64,000 nucleotides of DNA from contig NZ_BJOV01000005.1 of the NCBI RefSeq assembly GCF_009932475.1, positions 434,001 through 498,000 of the forward strand. Reading direction: 5' to 3'. A program made the translations under genes and the position numbers. The stretch is from Gordonia spumicola (lineage in GTDB: Bacteria; Actinomycetota; Actinomycetes; Mycobacteriales; Mycobacteriaceae). Positions within the stretch are counted from its first letter, which is position 1. Each line of letters opens with the position of its first letter. This document shows positions 35,955 to 43,281 of the stretch, one piece after another. Under the pieces are notes generated by a model. It had not been told where the DNA came from, did no database searches, and saw only the letters and a list, made by a program, of their open reading frames with translations.

Positions 35955-36359
35955 ATGATCGTGGGCGTCGGCATCGACATGGTGTCGGTGTCGGAGTTCG
36001 GCGACCAGCTCCGGACGCCCGGTTCGACGTTCGCCGGCCGCTTCTCGGTCGGCGAACGTCGGGACGCCGCCGATCGGACCGGTGACGACGACCGTCACCT
36101 CGCGGCGCGCTGGGCGGCGCGTGAAGCCGTGATCAAGGCGTGGTCGTCGAGCCGGTTCGGTCTGGCGCCCGTCCTCCCGGAGACGGCGGTCAACGAGGTC
36201 GAGGTGCAGTCCGACCAGTTCGGTCGGCCTCGGGTCCGGCTGCACGGCGATCTCGCCGAGCAGATCGGGCATCTGCGGATCCACGTGTCGTTGACGCACG
36301 ACGGCGACATGGCCGCCGCCGTCGCGATCCTGGAGGAGCCGGGCCCGGTCAGCGGCTGA
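35955..36359 (+). CDS. acpS: Holo-[acyl carrier protein] synthase
   Basis: A 134-residue phosphopantetheinyl transferase that attaches the 4'-phosphopantetheine arm to the carrier domain of the upstream Fas. The N-terminal MIVGVGIDMVSVSEF holds the metal-binding aspartate (D8), and AARWAAREAVIKAWSS the catalytic glutamate and lysine. The fas-acpS pairing, 13 bp apart, is conserved in mycolic-acid actinomycetes and strengthens both calls. The last 11 bp overlap the convergent TetR gene. Confidence 0.95.
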   Translation: MIVGVGIDMVSVSEFGDQLRTPGSTFAGRFSVGERRDAADRTGDDDRHLAARWAAREAVIKAWSSSRFGLAPVLPETAVNEVEVQSDQFGRPRVRLHGDLAEQIGHLRIHVSLTHDGDMAAAVAILEEPGPVSG

Positions 36360-36978
36360 CGGCGTCCTCGAGGAGGAGATACCCGGCGAGCATCCGTTTG
36401 AGTTCACCGACGACCTTGTCGTGGTCGTGGGGTTCCTGGACGGAGAAGCTGAGGAGCGAATAGGCGGCGTGGACGAGGACCTCGGCCATCATCTGACGTC
36501 GTTCGCGTTCGGACGTCGGCGTGAGGGGCGCGAGAATGCGCGCGACCTGCTCGGCGAGCACCTTCTCGGTGATGGACGCGGTGGCGCGGGTGGCAGGCGT
36601 CGACTGCACGGAGAGCCACACGGCGCGTCGCGAGGGGTCGGTGCGCCACAGTTCGGCCAAGTGGTCGAGGAACTTCTCGAGCAGTTGCGGCCACTTGAGC
36701 GACGGGATCTCGGCGGCGAACGCCGAGAGCTCGTTGCTGACGGCCGTCGTGTCCTGCCGGTCCAACTCGCAGACCACGACGTACTTGTTGGCGAAGTACT
36801 GATAGATGGTGCCGATGGGCAGGTCGGCGCGCTGGGCGATCTGTTCGCATGTGAGCGATTCGAAGCCGACGTCGATGAGCACGTCGCGTGCGGCCGACAG
36901 GATGGCGTCGAACGTGCGCCGACTCCGCTCCTGTGTCGGCCGTTTGCGGGGGACGAGTTCCCCCGTCACGTGCTCCAC
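36349..36978 (-). CDS. TetR-family transcriptional regulator
   Basis: A 209-residue regulator with the helix-turn-helix RTFDAILSAARDVLIDVGFE, then SLTCEQIAQRADLPIGTIYQ (residues about 21-62), and a C-terminal dimer domain. The GTG at 36978 shares its G with the TAG stop of the peroxiredoxin gene, so translation is coupled; a second GTG at 36969 is possible. Forming an operon with a peroxiredoxin suggests oxidative or lipid-peroxide signalling, but no operator is visible within the operon. It converges with acpS. Confidence 0.85.
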   Translation of the reverse strand: MEHVTGELVPRKRPTQERSRRTFDAILSAARDVLIDVGFESLTCEQIAQRADLPIGTIYQYFANKYVVVCELDRQDTTAVSNELSAFAAEIPSLKWPQLLEKFLDHLAELWRTDPSRRAVWLSVQSTPATRATASITEKVLAEQVARILAPLTPTSERERRQMMAEVLVHAAYSLLSFSVQEPHDHDKVVGELKRMLAGYLLLEDAVSR

Positions 36979-37451
36979 TAAACGGAGAGGTCGCGGCGCA
37001 GTTTGGCGACGTGTCCGGTGGCGCGCACGTTGTACTGGGCGGCCTCGATGACGCCGTTCTCGTCGACGAGGAACGTCGAGCGGATGACGCCCTGGACGAT
37101 CTTGCCGTACAGCTTCTTCTCCCCGAACGCGCCCCACGCGGTGAGGACCTCCTTCTCGGGGTCGCTCAGGAGCGGGAACGTCAGCTCGTCGCGTTCGACG
37201 AACTTGGCGAGCTTCGCGGGCTTGTCGGGGGAGATGCCGACGACGTCGATGCCCTGCCCGTTGAGTTCGGCGAGGCTGTCGCGGAAGTCGCACGCCTGCT
37301 TGGTGCATCCGGGTGTCATCGCGGCGGGGTAGAAGTACACGATCACCTTGCGACCCGCGTAGTCGGCGAGCGACACGGGCTTCTCGGTGGAGTCGAGCAG
37401 GGTGAAATCCGGGGCCTTGTCGCCGACGGCGAGGCGTGCGTTCTCCGACAT
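36978..37451 (-). CDS. bcp: Thioredoxin-dependent peroxiredoxin (Bcp/PrxQ type)
   Basis: A 157-residue thiol peroxidase that reduces hydrogen and lipid peroxides with electrons from thioredoxin. The motif PAAMTPGCTKQACDF holds the peroxidatic C49 and, five residues on, the resolving C54, the defining layout of the Bcp group. A C-terminal GVIRSTFLVDENGVIE strand is also typical. It is first in a two-gene operon with the TetR gene at 36349. Confidence 0.93.
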   Translation of the reverse strand: MSENARLAVGDKAPDFTLLDSTEKPVSLADYAGRKVIVYFYPAAMTPGCTKQACDFRDSLAELNGQGIDVVGISPDKPAKLAKFVERDELTFPLLSDPEKEVLTAWGAFGEKKLYGKIVQGVIRSTFLVDENGVIEAAQYNVRATGHVAKLRRDLSV

Positions 37452-37550
37452 ACCGCCAGGCTATCCGATCGTGCTGCGCGCAACCCCTCATAGGCTGGTC
37501 GGCACAAGTAGGCTTGCCTGCACAGACACCCGAGAAGAAGTGGAGACGCC

Positions 37551-37772
37551 GTGGCCGGGGACACCGAACGGATCGAGAACGAAATCGCACAGGCACGTGA
37601 GGAGCTCGCCAAGACGCTCGACCAGTTGGCGGTGCGCGCCAACCCGGAACGTCTGGCCGACGATCTGAAGACGAAGGCTCTGGCCCTCCTCTCGACGCCC
37701 GCGGTCAAGTTCTCGTTGATCGGCGCCGGTGCGGCCACCGTCGCCGTCGTGATCATCAAGATCGTCCGCTGA
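37551..37772 (+). CDS. DUF3618-type small membrane protein
   Basis: 73 residues: a helical N-terminal part (RIENEIAQAREELAKTLDQL) and one membrane segment (FSLIGAGAATVAVVIIKIV). The ARE-L-x-x-T-x-D-x-L-x-x-x-x-NP pattern is that of DUF3618, widespread in actinobacteria, function unknown. The GTG at 37551 has GGAG 6 bases upstream. It is the last chromosomal gene before the tRNA-Lys that hosts the integrated element. Confidence 0.75.
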   Translation: MAGDTERIENEIAQAREELAKTLDQLAVRANPERLADDLKTKALALLSTPAVKFSLIGAGAATVAVVIIKIVR

Positions 37773-37861
37773 CGCGCCCCGAGAAGGGCGAAAACAGTCC
37801 CTGACCAGCCGATTTTTGTTCTGCAGGCATCTACTGTTAATGTTTCTTCTCGCAAGGCCAA

Positions 37862-37935
<74 letters not shown>

Positions 37936-37938
37936 AGT

Positions 37939-37977
37939 GAAAGCCCCTCACCAGCGGAAACGCGGTGAGGGGCTTTC
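37939..37977 (+). terminator. Hairpin terminator after tRNA-Lys, element-borne
   Basis: GAAAGCCCCTCACC (37939-37952) pairs fully with GGTGAGGGGCTTTC (37964-37977). Because it lies inside the att boundary it came with the element and now ends the tRNA-Lys transcript. Confidence 0.85.
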
Positions 37978-37992
37978 TCGTTCGAGGGCGGA

Positions 37993-38016
37993 TACTCCCG
38001 AATCTACTCTCCAATG
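37993..38016 (+). repeat. Putative integrase arm site, left
   Basis: TACTCCCGAATCTACTCTCC followed by AATG, 58 bp inside the left boundary, is repeated with three differences at 44510-44533 inside the right boundary. GACGCTGCGGGACGC at about 38028 also has partners near 44540-44575. Repeats in this position usually bind the integrase N-terminal domain. Confidence 0.6.
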
Positions 38017-38110
38017 GGTCTGGCGGGACGCTGCGGGACGCCGTTCGGGACTTCCCTCGCAGGGGCGGCCCATCGGCCGGCCACTCCTTCGTCGCGGCAG
38101 GCCGATGGAT

Positions 38111-38950
38111 CTACTTCTTGCGGTTGCGCTTGTCGTAGGCGTCGATCGCCACTTGCACGCGGGGAGCGAGCCAGGACCACGAGTGATAGCACGCGATGAC
38201 GATCCCAGCCGTCGCTGCGATCAATCCCACGAACGTCAGCCCGCGCGCCCATCCCTCAGCGTTCATCGCCCATCGCCACCCCCAGACGGCGAACGCGAGG
38301 GTCATCCAGAAACCTGCGAGGGTCACGCCCACGGTCGCCACAGCGGCCAGGCCGTGACCCAGGCCGACCCACATCGTGCGGTCGTCCAGTCGGGCGGCGG
38401 CGGCGAGCTGCTTGTCGATCCGGGCGGCCCGCGCGTCCTCAGCGGCCGAGGCGCGCTCGTCGGCGCGCTTCTCCGTGGCGGTGATCGCCTGGCTCAGCGC
38501 ACGCTTACCGGCGGTGGCGACCTCGGCCGCGCCCGCCTTCGTCGCCTCGGCGGCCTCGGTGGCCTTCGCGGCGGCGTCGGTGGCGCGCTTAGCGGCTGTA
38601 GCCAAGGTCTTCTGTTCGCTGCGCAGGGCCTCGGTTGCCGTCTTCAGCGACGCGCCGTCCAAGGTCTCGGCCAGCACTTCGAGTGTCTTCTCGATCTCGT
38701 CGAGCCTTCTCTGCACGGGTTCGAACCCTGAGGTGGCGCTGGGCTGATGCTGCGGCGTCCGCTCCATCGTCATGAGTTGCTGACGTGTCAGCCCCTGTTG
38801 GTCGATCAACTTGTTCACCGCTGCCGTCAGCTCCGCGATCTGCGACTCGACCGCGCCCTGGCGTGAGGTCAACGACGCCAACGCGGCCGAGGTCTCGGCC
38901 ACTCGATCCTGCTGCTGGTCCTGCTGCTTCATCTCGTCCAAGAGACTCAC
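38111..38950 (-). CDS. Coiled-coil membrane mobilisation protein (MobB-like position)
   Basis: A 279-residue protein: a long heptad-rich coiled coil (residues about 10-190, including SEQKTLATAAKRATDAAAKA and many Ala/Glu/Lys repeats) followed by two membrane segments (about 195-222 and 232-255) and a basic tail. The GTG at 38950 has GGAGAG 6 bases upstream. Its first 362 bp overlap the 3' end of the relaxase gene in another frame, just as mobB-type genes nest in mobA in ColE1-like plasmids. It may anchor the relaxosome at the membrane. No homologous family is recognised; the role is inferred from position and architecture. Confidence 0.65.
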   Translation of the reverse strand: MSLLDEMKQQDQQQDRVAETSAALASLTSRQGAVESQIAELTAAVNKLIDQQGLTRQQLMTMERTPQHQPSATSGFEPVQRRLDEIEKTLEVLAETLDGASLKTATEALRSEQKTLATAAKRATDAAAKATEAAEATKAGAAEVATAGKRALSQAITATEKRADERASAAEDARAARIDKQLAAAARLDDRTMWVGLGHGLAAVATVGVTLAGFWMTLAFAVWGWRWAMNAEGWARGLTFVGLIAATAGIVIACYHSWSWLAPRVQVAIDAYDKRNRKK

Positions 38951-39749
38951 GATTGCTCTCCTTCGTCTGTGCCCGCTGGGCGTGGTAGTCGAACACCGCG
39001 TGGGCGTTCTCGGCGGTGAAGTCGGGGGCGAGCCCCGACGCCTTCTTGCGGCCGAGCTTGCCGTTATCAGCCCGGCGCATCTTGTAGCTCCAGCCGTCGC
39101 GACCGGTGATCGCGAGCTTCACATCGTGTTCGGCGAGCACGACCTCGAAGTGCTCACGGTCGACCGAGCGCGGGTCACGCAACGCAGCGGCCACCTTGTC
39201 GCCCAACGTCTGCTCGAAGCCGCCCGCCTTAAAGGTCTCCCGGCGCTGGCTCCACGTCTGCTTCGCCTCCATCGGAGAGGCCTGCACCCGACACCCTTCG
39301 CGCAACATCACGGCGTCGTTCGTCTGCCACACACCGTGACGCCACGAGGTGTTCCGCTGGAGCGAGCCGCCGGTCAGCAGGTCGTCGTTCACCACATAGA
39401 TGTGGTTGTGAAGATGACCGCCTTTCGAGTCCGTATGGGTCACCACGAGATAGTCGGCCGAGTGCATGTCCTCGGCCAGCATCCGGCCCAACTCGTTGAC
39501 TCTCTTGACGTGATCCGGGTTGTTCACGTCGAACTCGTCGGGGTGGAAGTTCTGGGTGTAGCTGTACGCCTGAATCTTCCGACCGTGCGCCTCGGCGCGA
39601 GCCACGAACTCGGCGGGGGAGCCGAGCGACGACGACATCGCCGCCGCTCGACTCGGTGCCCCTGCTTCGGCCTGCTCGGTACCGCCGTAGAGGGCGTAGT
39701 CGACGCTGCTCTGTGCACTCCGCGACGACCTGACGTTCACACCGCTCAC
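38589..39749 (-). CDS. mobA: Relaxase / mobilisation nuclease (MobA/VirD2-like, MOBP)
   Basis: A 386-residue relaxase that nicks the origin of transfer and leads the strand into a recipient. N-terminal VDYALYGG carries the likely nicking tyrosines (near 18-21), and HTDSKGGHLHNHIYVVND holds the three-histidine metal site (near 105-120). The C-terminal third is hydrophilic (GRVADRGADGSGEQVDRPTG) and overlaps the coiled-coil gene. The GTG at 39749 overlaps the mobC stop by 4 bp. oriT is not located; the mobC-rep interval is a candidate. Confidence 0.88.
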   Translation of the reverse strand: MSGVNVRSSRSAQSSVDYALYGGTEQAEAGAPSRAAAMSSSLGSPAEFVARAEAHGRKIQAYSYTQNFHPDEFDVNNPDHVKRVNELGRMLAEDMHSADYLVVTHTDSKGGHLHNHIYVVNDDLLTGGSLQRNTSWRHGVWQTNDAVMLREGCRVQASPMEAKQTWSQRRETFKAGGFEQTLGDKVAAALRDPRSVDREHFEVVLAEHDVKLAITGRDGWSYKMRRADNGKLGRKKASGLAPDFTAENAHAVFDYHAQRAQTKESNRESLGRDEAAGPAAGSSGRDLGRVGVVDLTPGRGRVADRGADGSGEQVDRPTGADTSATHDDGADAAASAQRHLRVRTRAEKARRDREDTRSAGRDLGRRVAEDGNRGPAQRTEDLGYSR

Positions 39750-40273
39750 AGTCGGGTCCGATCGCCGAACTCGGCGCGTACGCCGTTGAGCGCCGGGCGC
39801 ACCGCCTCGACCGCGTCGAGCAAGTCCTCGACGTGGTCGGTCAGCTCGCCGTCAGCATTGATCGCCCGCACCAGCTGGTTGAGATTCACCCCGACCCGGC
39901 GCAGTTGCTCGACAGCCGTCGCCCGCTGCGGGTCCGGCCGCGTCGCGGCCGAACCGTGCAGCGCCGCCACCTCCGCCCTGCGGGCGTCGAGGGCGTCGCG
40001 CACCACCGCCCGCACCCACGCCCCCGGCTTCACGCCGAGGGCGCGGGCACGCGCCTCCACGGCGCTCGCCTCCGCCGCGCTGTAGCGCTGCGTCAGGCGA
40101 ACGTCGCGGCGTCCGTCGAGGGCGTCGGGAGCGGTGTCTGTGGCGGACGTAGTTTCAAGGCCAGCAGGGTAATTGTCCGACAACGCTTCGCGTCGCCGTC
40201 CAATTACCGCCGGTCCCGTCCTCGCTGCGCTGCGGGCGGGAGTCGCGACCTGCGGTCGCTCAGTGGTCGTCAT
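39746..40273 (-). CDS. mobC: MobC-like relaxosome accessory protein
   Basis: A 175-residue protein with the MobC signature RRVGVNLNQLVRAINADGEL (near residues 125-145) after a ribbon-helix-helix-like segment (DVRLTQRYSAAEASAVEARA). Such proteins bind oriT and help the relaxase. I chose ATG 40273, since the longer frame adds 32 Pro/Arg-rich residues. It overlaps the relaxase gene by 4 bp downstream and the 103-codon gene by 14 bp upstream. Confidence 0.8.
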   Translation of the reverse strand: MTTTERPQVATPARSAARTGPAVIGRRREALSDNYPAGLETTSATDTAPDALDGRRDVRLTQRYSAAEASAVEARARALGVKPGAWVRAVVRDALDARRAEVAALHGSAATRPDPQRATAVEQLRRVGVNLNQLVRAINADGELTDHVEDLLDAVEAVRPALNGVRAEFGDRTRL

Positions 40274-40571
40274 GACGGCCCCCGAACGGGTTCGAGGAGG
40301 TCGCCGTCGAGACCTCGGCGGCGTCCTTGGCGGCCTTGGCCTCGGCGCGCTTGGCGGCGGCCTTCGCACGTCGAGCCGTGGTCACATGGTGCTCAGCGTG
40401 GAAGTCAGCGGCGGCGTCCAGAAACGCGTCGAGCGGGCCGTCGAGATGGTCGATCAGTGCCAAGCCGACCGGCTTGGCCTTGCGCTCCCGCGCCTTCTCC
40501 TGCTTCGCCTTCAACGCGGCCACGCGAGCCTCGGCGTCGGCGATCAGTCGGTCGAGATTGGTGTTCGTCAT
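40260..40571 (-). CDS. Small element protein of unknown function (103 residues)
   Basis: A charged helical protein (LIADAEARVAALKAKQEKAR, then a hydrophobic patch PVGLALIDHLDGPLDAFLDA, then an Ala/Lys-rich helix). GAAGGAGA lies 7 bases before ATG 40571. It sits between rep and mobC in the same operon. No family is recognised; a copy-control or relaxosome role is possible. Confidence 0.65.
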   Translation of the reverse strand: MTNTNLDRLIADAEARVAALKAKQEKARERKAKPVGLALIDHLDGPLDAFLDAAADFHAEHHVTTARRAKAAAKRAEAKAAKDAAEVSTATSSNPFGGRHDDH

Positions 40572-40588
40572 GATGGTTCTCCTTCGTT

Positions 40589-40612
40589 GTTGATGTGTTG
40601 ATGTGTTGATGA
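40589..40612 (+). repeat. Three tandem octamers between rep and the next gene
   Basis: GTTGATGT, GTTGATGT and GTTGATGA are contiguous in the 48-bp gap after rep. They could be small iterons, part of oriT, or chance repeats around the ribosome site of the 103-codon gene. Confidence 0.55.
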
Positions 40613-40619
40613 ATCGGGG

Positions 40620-42761
40620 TTACGCGGGCATGGGAACGCGCCACGGATCGAACCCGGCGCGGGCCGGGTCCCACGTACACGCGTGGTCGCCGTGATCGAA
40701 CGTGCACGCGCTCGCGGGGGCGGCCGGGTCGGCCTCGTGATAAGTCCGGTGCGCGGCGTGTCGAGCGGTGCGGGCGGCCTCGGCGGCGGCCCGCTGTCGC
40801 TCGTTCTCAGCGTCCTCGGCGGCGATGTCGTCGGCCGTCTGCACGACCGTCGTCGCCTCCAGCTCGGCGAGCGCGCCGTCGACCGTCAGAGCTTCGGGAG
40901 CAGACCTGAGTTCGAGGTGTGCCTGGACCATTCCGCCCAACATCTTCTGTCCGGCCGCTAGGCGAAATTGCTCCTTGGCTTCCTCGGTCGGCAGGGCGTC
41001 GAGGGCGTCGATGACACGCGCCATGTTCGCCTTGATCCGGGCGACCGGATCGAAATCCTGGTACGAGCCGGAGCGGCCAGCGAAGCCACGATTCAGGTAG
41101 AAACTGATCGTCTCCGGGGTCACTTCGCTGACGAACGGGAACCGGCCGTAGGCCTGATTCTTGTCCTCGACCTCGACCCGCGCGCCCGTCTTCTTGTCGG
41201 TGTACTCGCCCGCGAGGCCATCGAGAAATTCCCCGTACGACTGAATGCCGGTGATGATGTTGACCGCGTTCAACAATGTCACCGCACCGAACTTCTTGTT
41301 CACCTCGACCCGCTTCGGCGAGATGTCCAAGACCGGCCAAATGGAGTCGCGTTGACGCACGTCGCCGCCGACCGCCTCGATGATCGAGAGCGGCCGGTAG
41401 TCATCCCAAATGACGATCGGCTGACCGTCATACGACTGGAATGCCACGCCCGGACGCCCAACCATGTAGATCGCCTCATCCTCAGTGAGGTCCGGGTAGA
41501 GGGTCCGGGCGAGGGCGCGGGCGAACAACTGGGCCACCGTGGATTTGCCCGTCCGAGCCGCCCCACCGATGTAGTAATTCGTGCGGAACGGCGGCAGCGG
41601 CGCGTTCAACAAATAGTCGTCGCGGCACTTCTGAAGGTGCGCGATCGTGCCCTTGGCGAAGTAGATCGCGGGTTCGGCCTCCCGTACCTGCCGCAGGTTC
41701 ATCGATCCGTTGCCGACCGCCTGGTACAACTTGCTCAACTGGGCCGCCGTGCCGCCGTCCGTAGCCGCGTTGTGGCGGGTCGCCATGTGCGTGTCGAGCG
41801 CGCGACCGAAGTGGAAATTGGCGACCACCCGGCCCCGGCCGTACTGGTACTTGCCCGGCTTCCCCGGCTGCGTCTTGTCCACCAGGTAGTGGCGGTCGAG
41901 CTGGTGGATACCGGGGATGGCGCCTGAACCTCGCGACTCGTGCGGCAGGTATTCGCAGAGGTCGAAGAACACTTTCTCAGCCGCGCCGCGACCCGCGCGC
42001 TTCTCGATCTCGTCGACCTCGTTGGGCACCCGCACTTTGGCCGAGGGGATTTCGAACGCGTCGGACACGGTGCGGATCGTCGGGCGCGCGCCGTCGCCGT
42101 CGGCGACCCACAGCACCAGGTGCGCGTGTAGGCCCTTGATCCCGCAACACACCGCGTCGCCCGTGCCCGCGTCTACCTCGACCAATCGGTCGCGGTCGTG
42201 CCAGATGTACGCCCACCGGAACAGCCGATCGGCGAGCGCGGCGAGACCGGCGTCCAACTGCTCCTGCGTGAACATCACCTCGCCCGTCGCCGGGTTCCGG
42301 TGATATTGCATCGCCGAAAAGACCCGCGAGACCTTGCGGGTGCGCTGCTTCTGCGCGGCCGACTCGTCGGCCTTGGCACGGGCGAAGAACGCGCGGGCCT
42401 CGGCCACCTGCTCGGGAGTGGAGACCACGACGACCGGCGACACGTCGTCGCTCGGGTCCGCGCCGGGTACATCCAAATCGGCGAAGTCGACTGCATCCGT
42501 TTCCAGCGGTGTCGCATTTGCCGTGGTTTCGAGCGCGGCTACCGTATCCGTTTCAGAAACGGATGCGCGCCAACCCAAGAAGTGGCGCGCACGCATAGGT
42601 GGGTGAAAGTGCAGGCCATCGATGGTTTCCGGGGAGACTTCGGAGTCGTCAAAAGTGACGCCTGCATCCGAATCAGTTTTGATTTCGAAATCGGTTGCGG
42701 TGATCGGGATGCGGACACAGGTCCAGTCGACGCCGATGGAAGCGGGGGTGTCGGTGGTCAT
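40620..42761 (-). CDS. rep: Replication initiator: HUH endonuclease fused to an SF3-like helicase
   Basis: A 713-residue protein. After about 130 variable residues comes a rolling-circle endonuclease domain: VSRVFSAMQYHRNP (motif I region), GLHAHLVLWV (HUH metal site near 210) and LCEYLPHES (catalytic tyrosine near 271). An ATPase domain follows, with Walker A GGAARTGKST (near 403) and Walker B IVIWDDYRP (near 450), then VTLLNAVNIITGI (sensor-like). This endonuclease-helicase order is that of CRESS-type Reps and their bacterial plasmid relatives. ATG 42761 overlaps the upstream HTH gene stop (ATGA). It suggests that the element replicates as a rolling circle when excised. Confidence 0.8.
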   Translation of the reverse strand: MTTDTPASIGVDWTCVRIPITATDFEIKTDSDAGVTFDDSEVSPETIDGLHFHPPMRARHFLGWRASVSETDTVAALETTANATPLETDAVDFADLDVPGADPSDDVSPVVVVSTPEQVAEARAFFARAKADESAAQKQRTRKVSRVFSAMQYHRNPATGEVMFTQEQLDAGLAALADRLFRWAYIWHDRDRLVEVDAGTGDAVCCGIKGLHAHLVLWVADGDGARPTIRTVSDAFEIPSAKVRVPNEVDEIEKRAGRGAAEKVFFDLCEYLPHESRGSGAIPGIHQLDRHYLVDKTQPGKPGKYQYGRGRVVANFHFGRALDTHMATRHNAATDGGTAAQLSKLYQAVGNGSMNLRQVREAEPAIYFAKGTIAHLQKCRDDYLLNAPLPPFRTNYYIGGAARTGKSTVAQLFARALARTLYPDLTEDEAIYMVGRPGVAFQSYDGQPIVIWDDYRPLSIIEAVGGDVRQRDSIWPVLDISPKRVEVNKKFGAVTLLNAVNIITGIQSYGEFLDGLAGEYTDKKTGARVEVEDKNQAYGRFPFVSEVTPETISFYLNRGFAGRSGSYQDFDPVARIKANMARVIDALDALPTEEAKEQFRLAAGQKMLGGMVQAHLELRSAPEALTVDGALAELEATTVVQTADDIAAEDAENERQRAAAEAARTARHAAHRTYHEADPAAPASACTFDHGDHACTWDPARAGFDPWRVPMPA

Positions 42762-42994
42762 GCGGCACCGCCGGTGGTGAGCGGGGCGGCCTTGATCGAT
42801 CCGCTGCGTTTGACGGCGGCGATCCACTCGGCGACGTCGGCAGGGTCGTACCGAACGTCGTTCGGGGACAGGCGGACGAACGCGGGGCCGAGTCCCTGGG
42901 TACGCCAGTTGCGGACCGTCTTCGGGGCGACGCCGATGGATTCGGCCAGTTCGGCCGTGGTGAGCAAGAACTTCTTCGGGGTGGTCGTGGACAC
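42758..42994 (-). CDS. xis: Excisionase-like helix-turn-helix protein
   Basis: A 78-residue protein with a MerR/Xis-type winged helix (FLLTTAELAESIGVAPKTVR, then NWRTQGLGPAFVRLSPND). Such proteins bend att DNA to favour excision or act as the operon regulator. GAGGAG lies 8 bases before GTG 42994. It is the first gene of the rep-mob operon and is divergent from the integrase, the usual layout for control of excision and replication together. Confidence 0.75.
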   Translation of the reverse strand: MSTTTPKKFLLTTAELAESIGVAPKTVRNWRTQGLGPAFVRLSPNDVRYDPADVAEWIAAVKRSGSIKAAPLTTGGAA

Positions 42995-43281
42995 GACGGA
43001 TCTCCTCAGTGAGGAGCGATCACGTCCCAGGGGACGTTCGTCGTGTCTACGCACCGGCCACGGGGCCGCCGCGTGCCCCGGGCCTAGTACACCGGTCGAC
43101 CACCCTGTGGCCGCCCGATGTCGCCAGTTCATCGGTGCCGCATGAGCACCTTCACCGCGCCGGAGCGTGCGATCATGCAAAGCAGGATCACGCTCGTTGC
43201 AAGAGCCACCTTACAGCGCCTCTTAGCGACCCGCAACGACTCGAACCTCATTTGTCAGAGGTGAGATGTACTCTCTAATTC
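42995..43281. other. Divergent control region between xis and int
   Basis: This 287-bp stretch has no gene. It contains a CGGGGC/GCCCCG hairpin near 43055-43080, a GGTCGACC palindrome near 43095, and TACTCTCTAA (43268-43277), which resembles part of the arm sites at both element ends. It should hold both promoters and possibly the replication origin. Confidence 0.5.

Noticed and set aside
36979..37596. N-terminal extension of the TetR gene into a 415-codon frame
   Set aside because: The extra part is antisense to the peroxiredoxin gene; the helix-turn-helix belongs to the short form starting at 36978.
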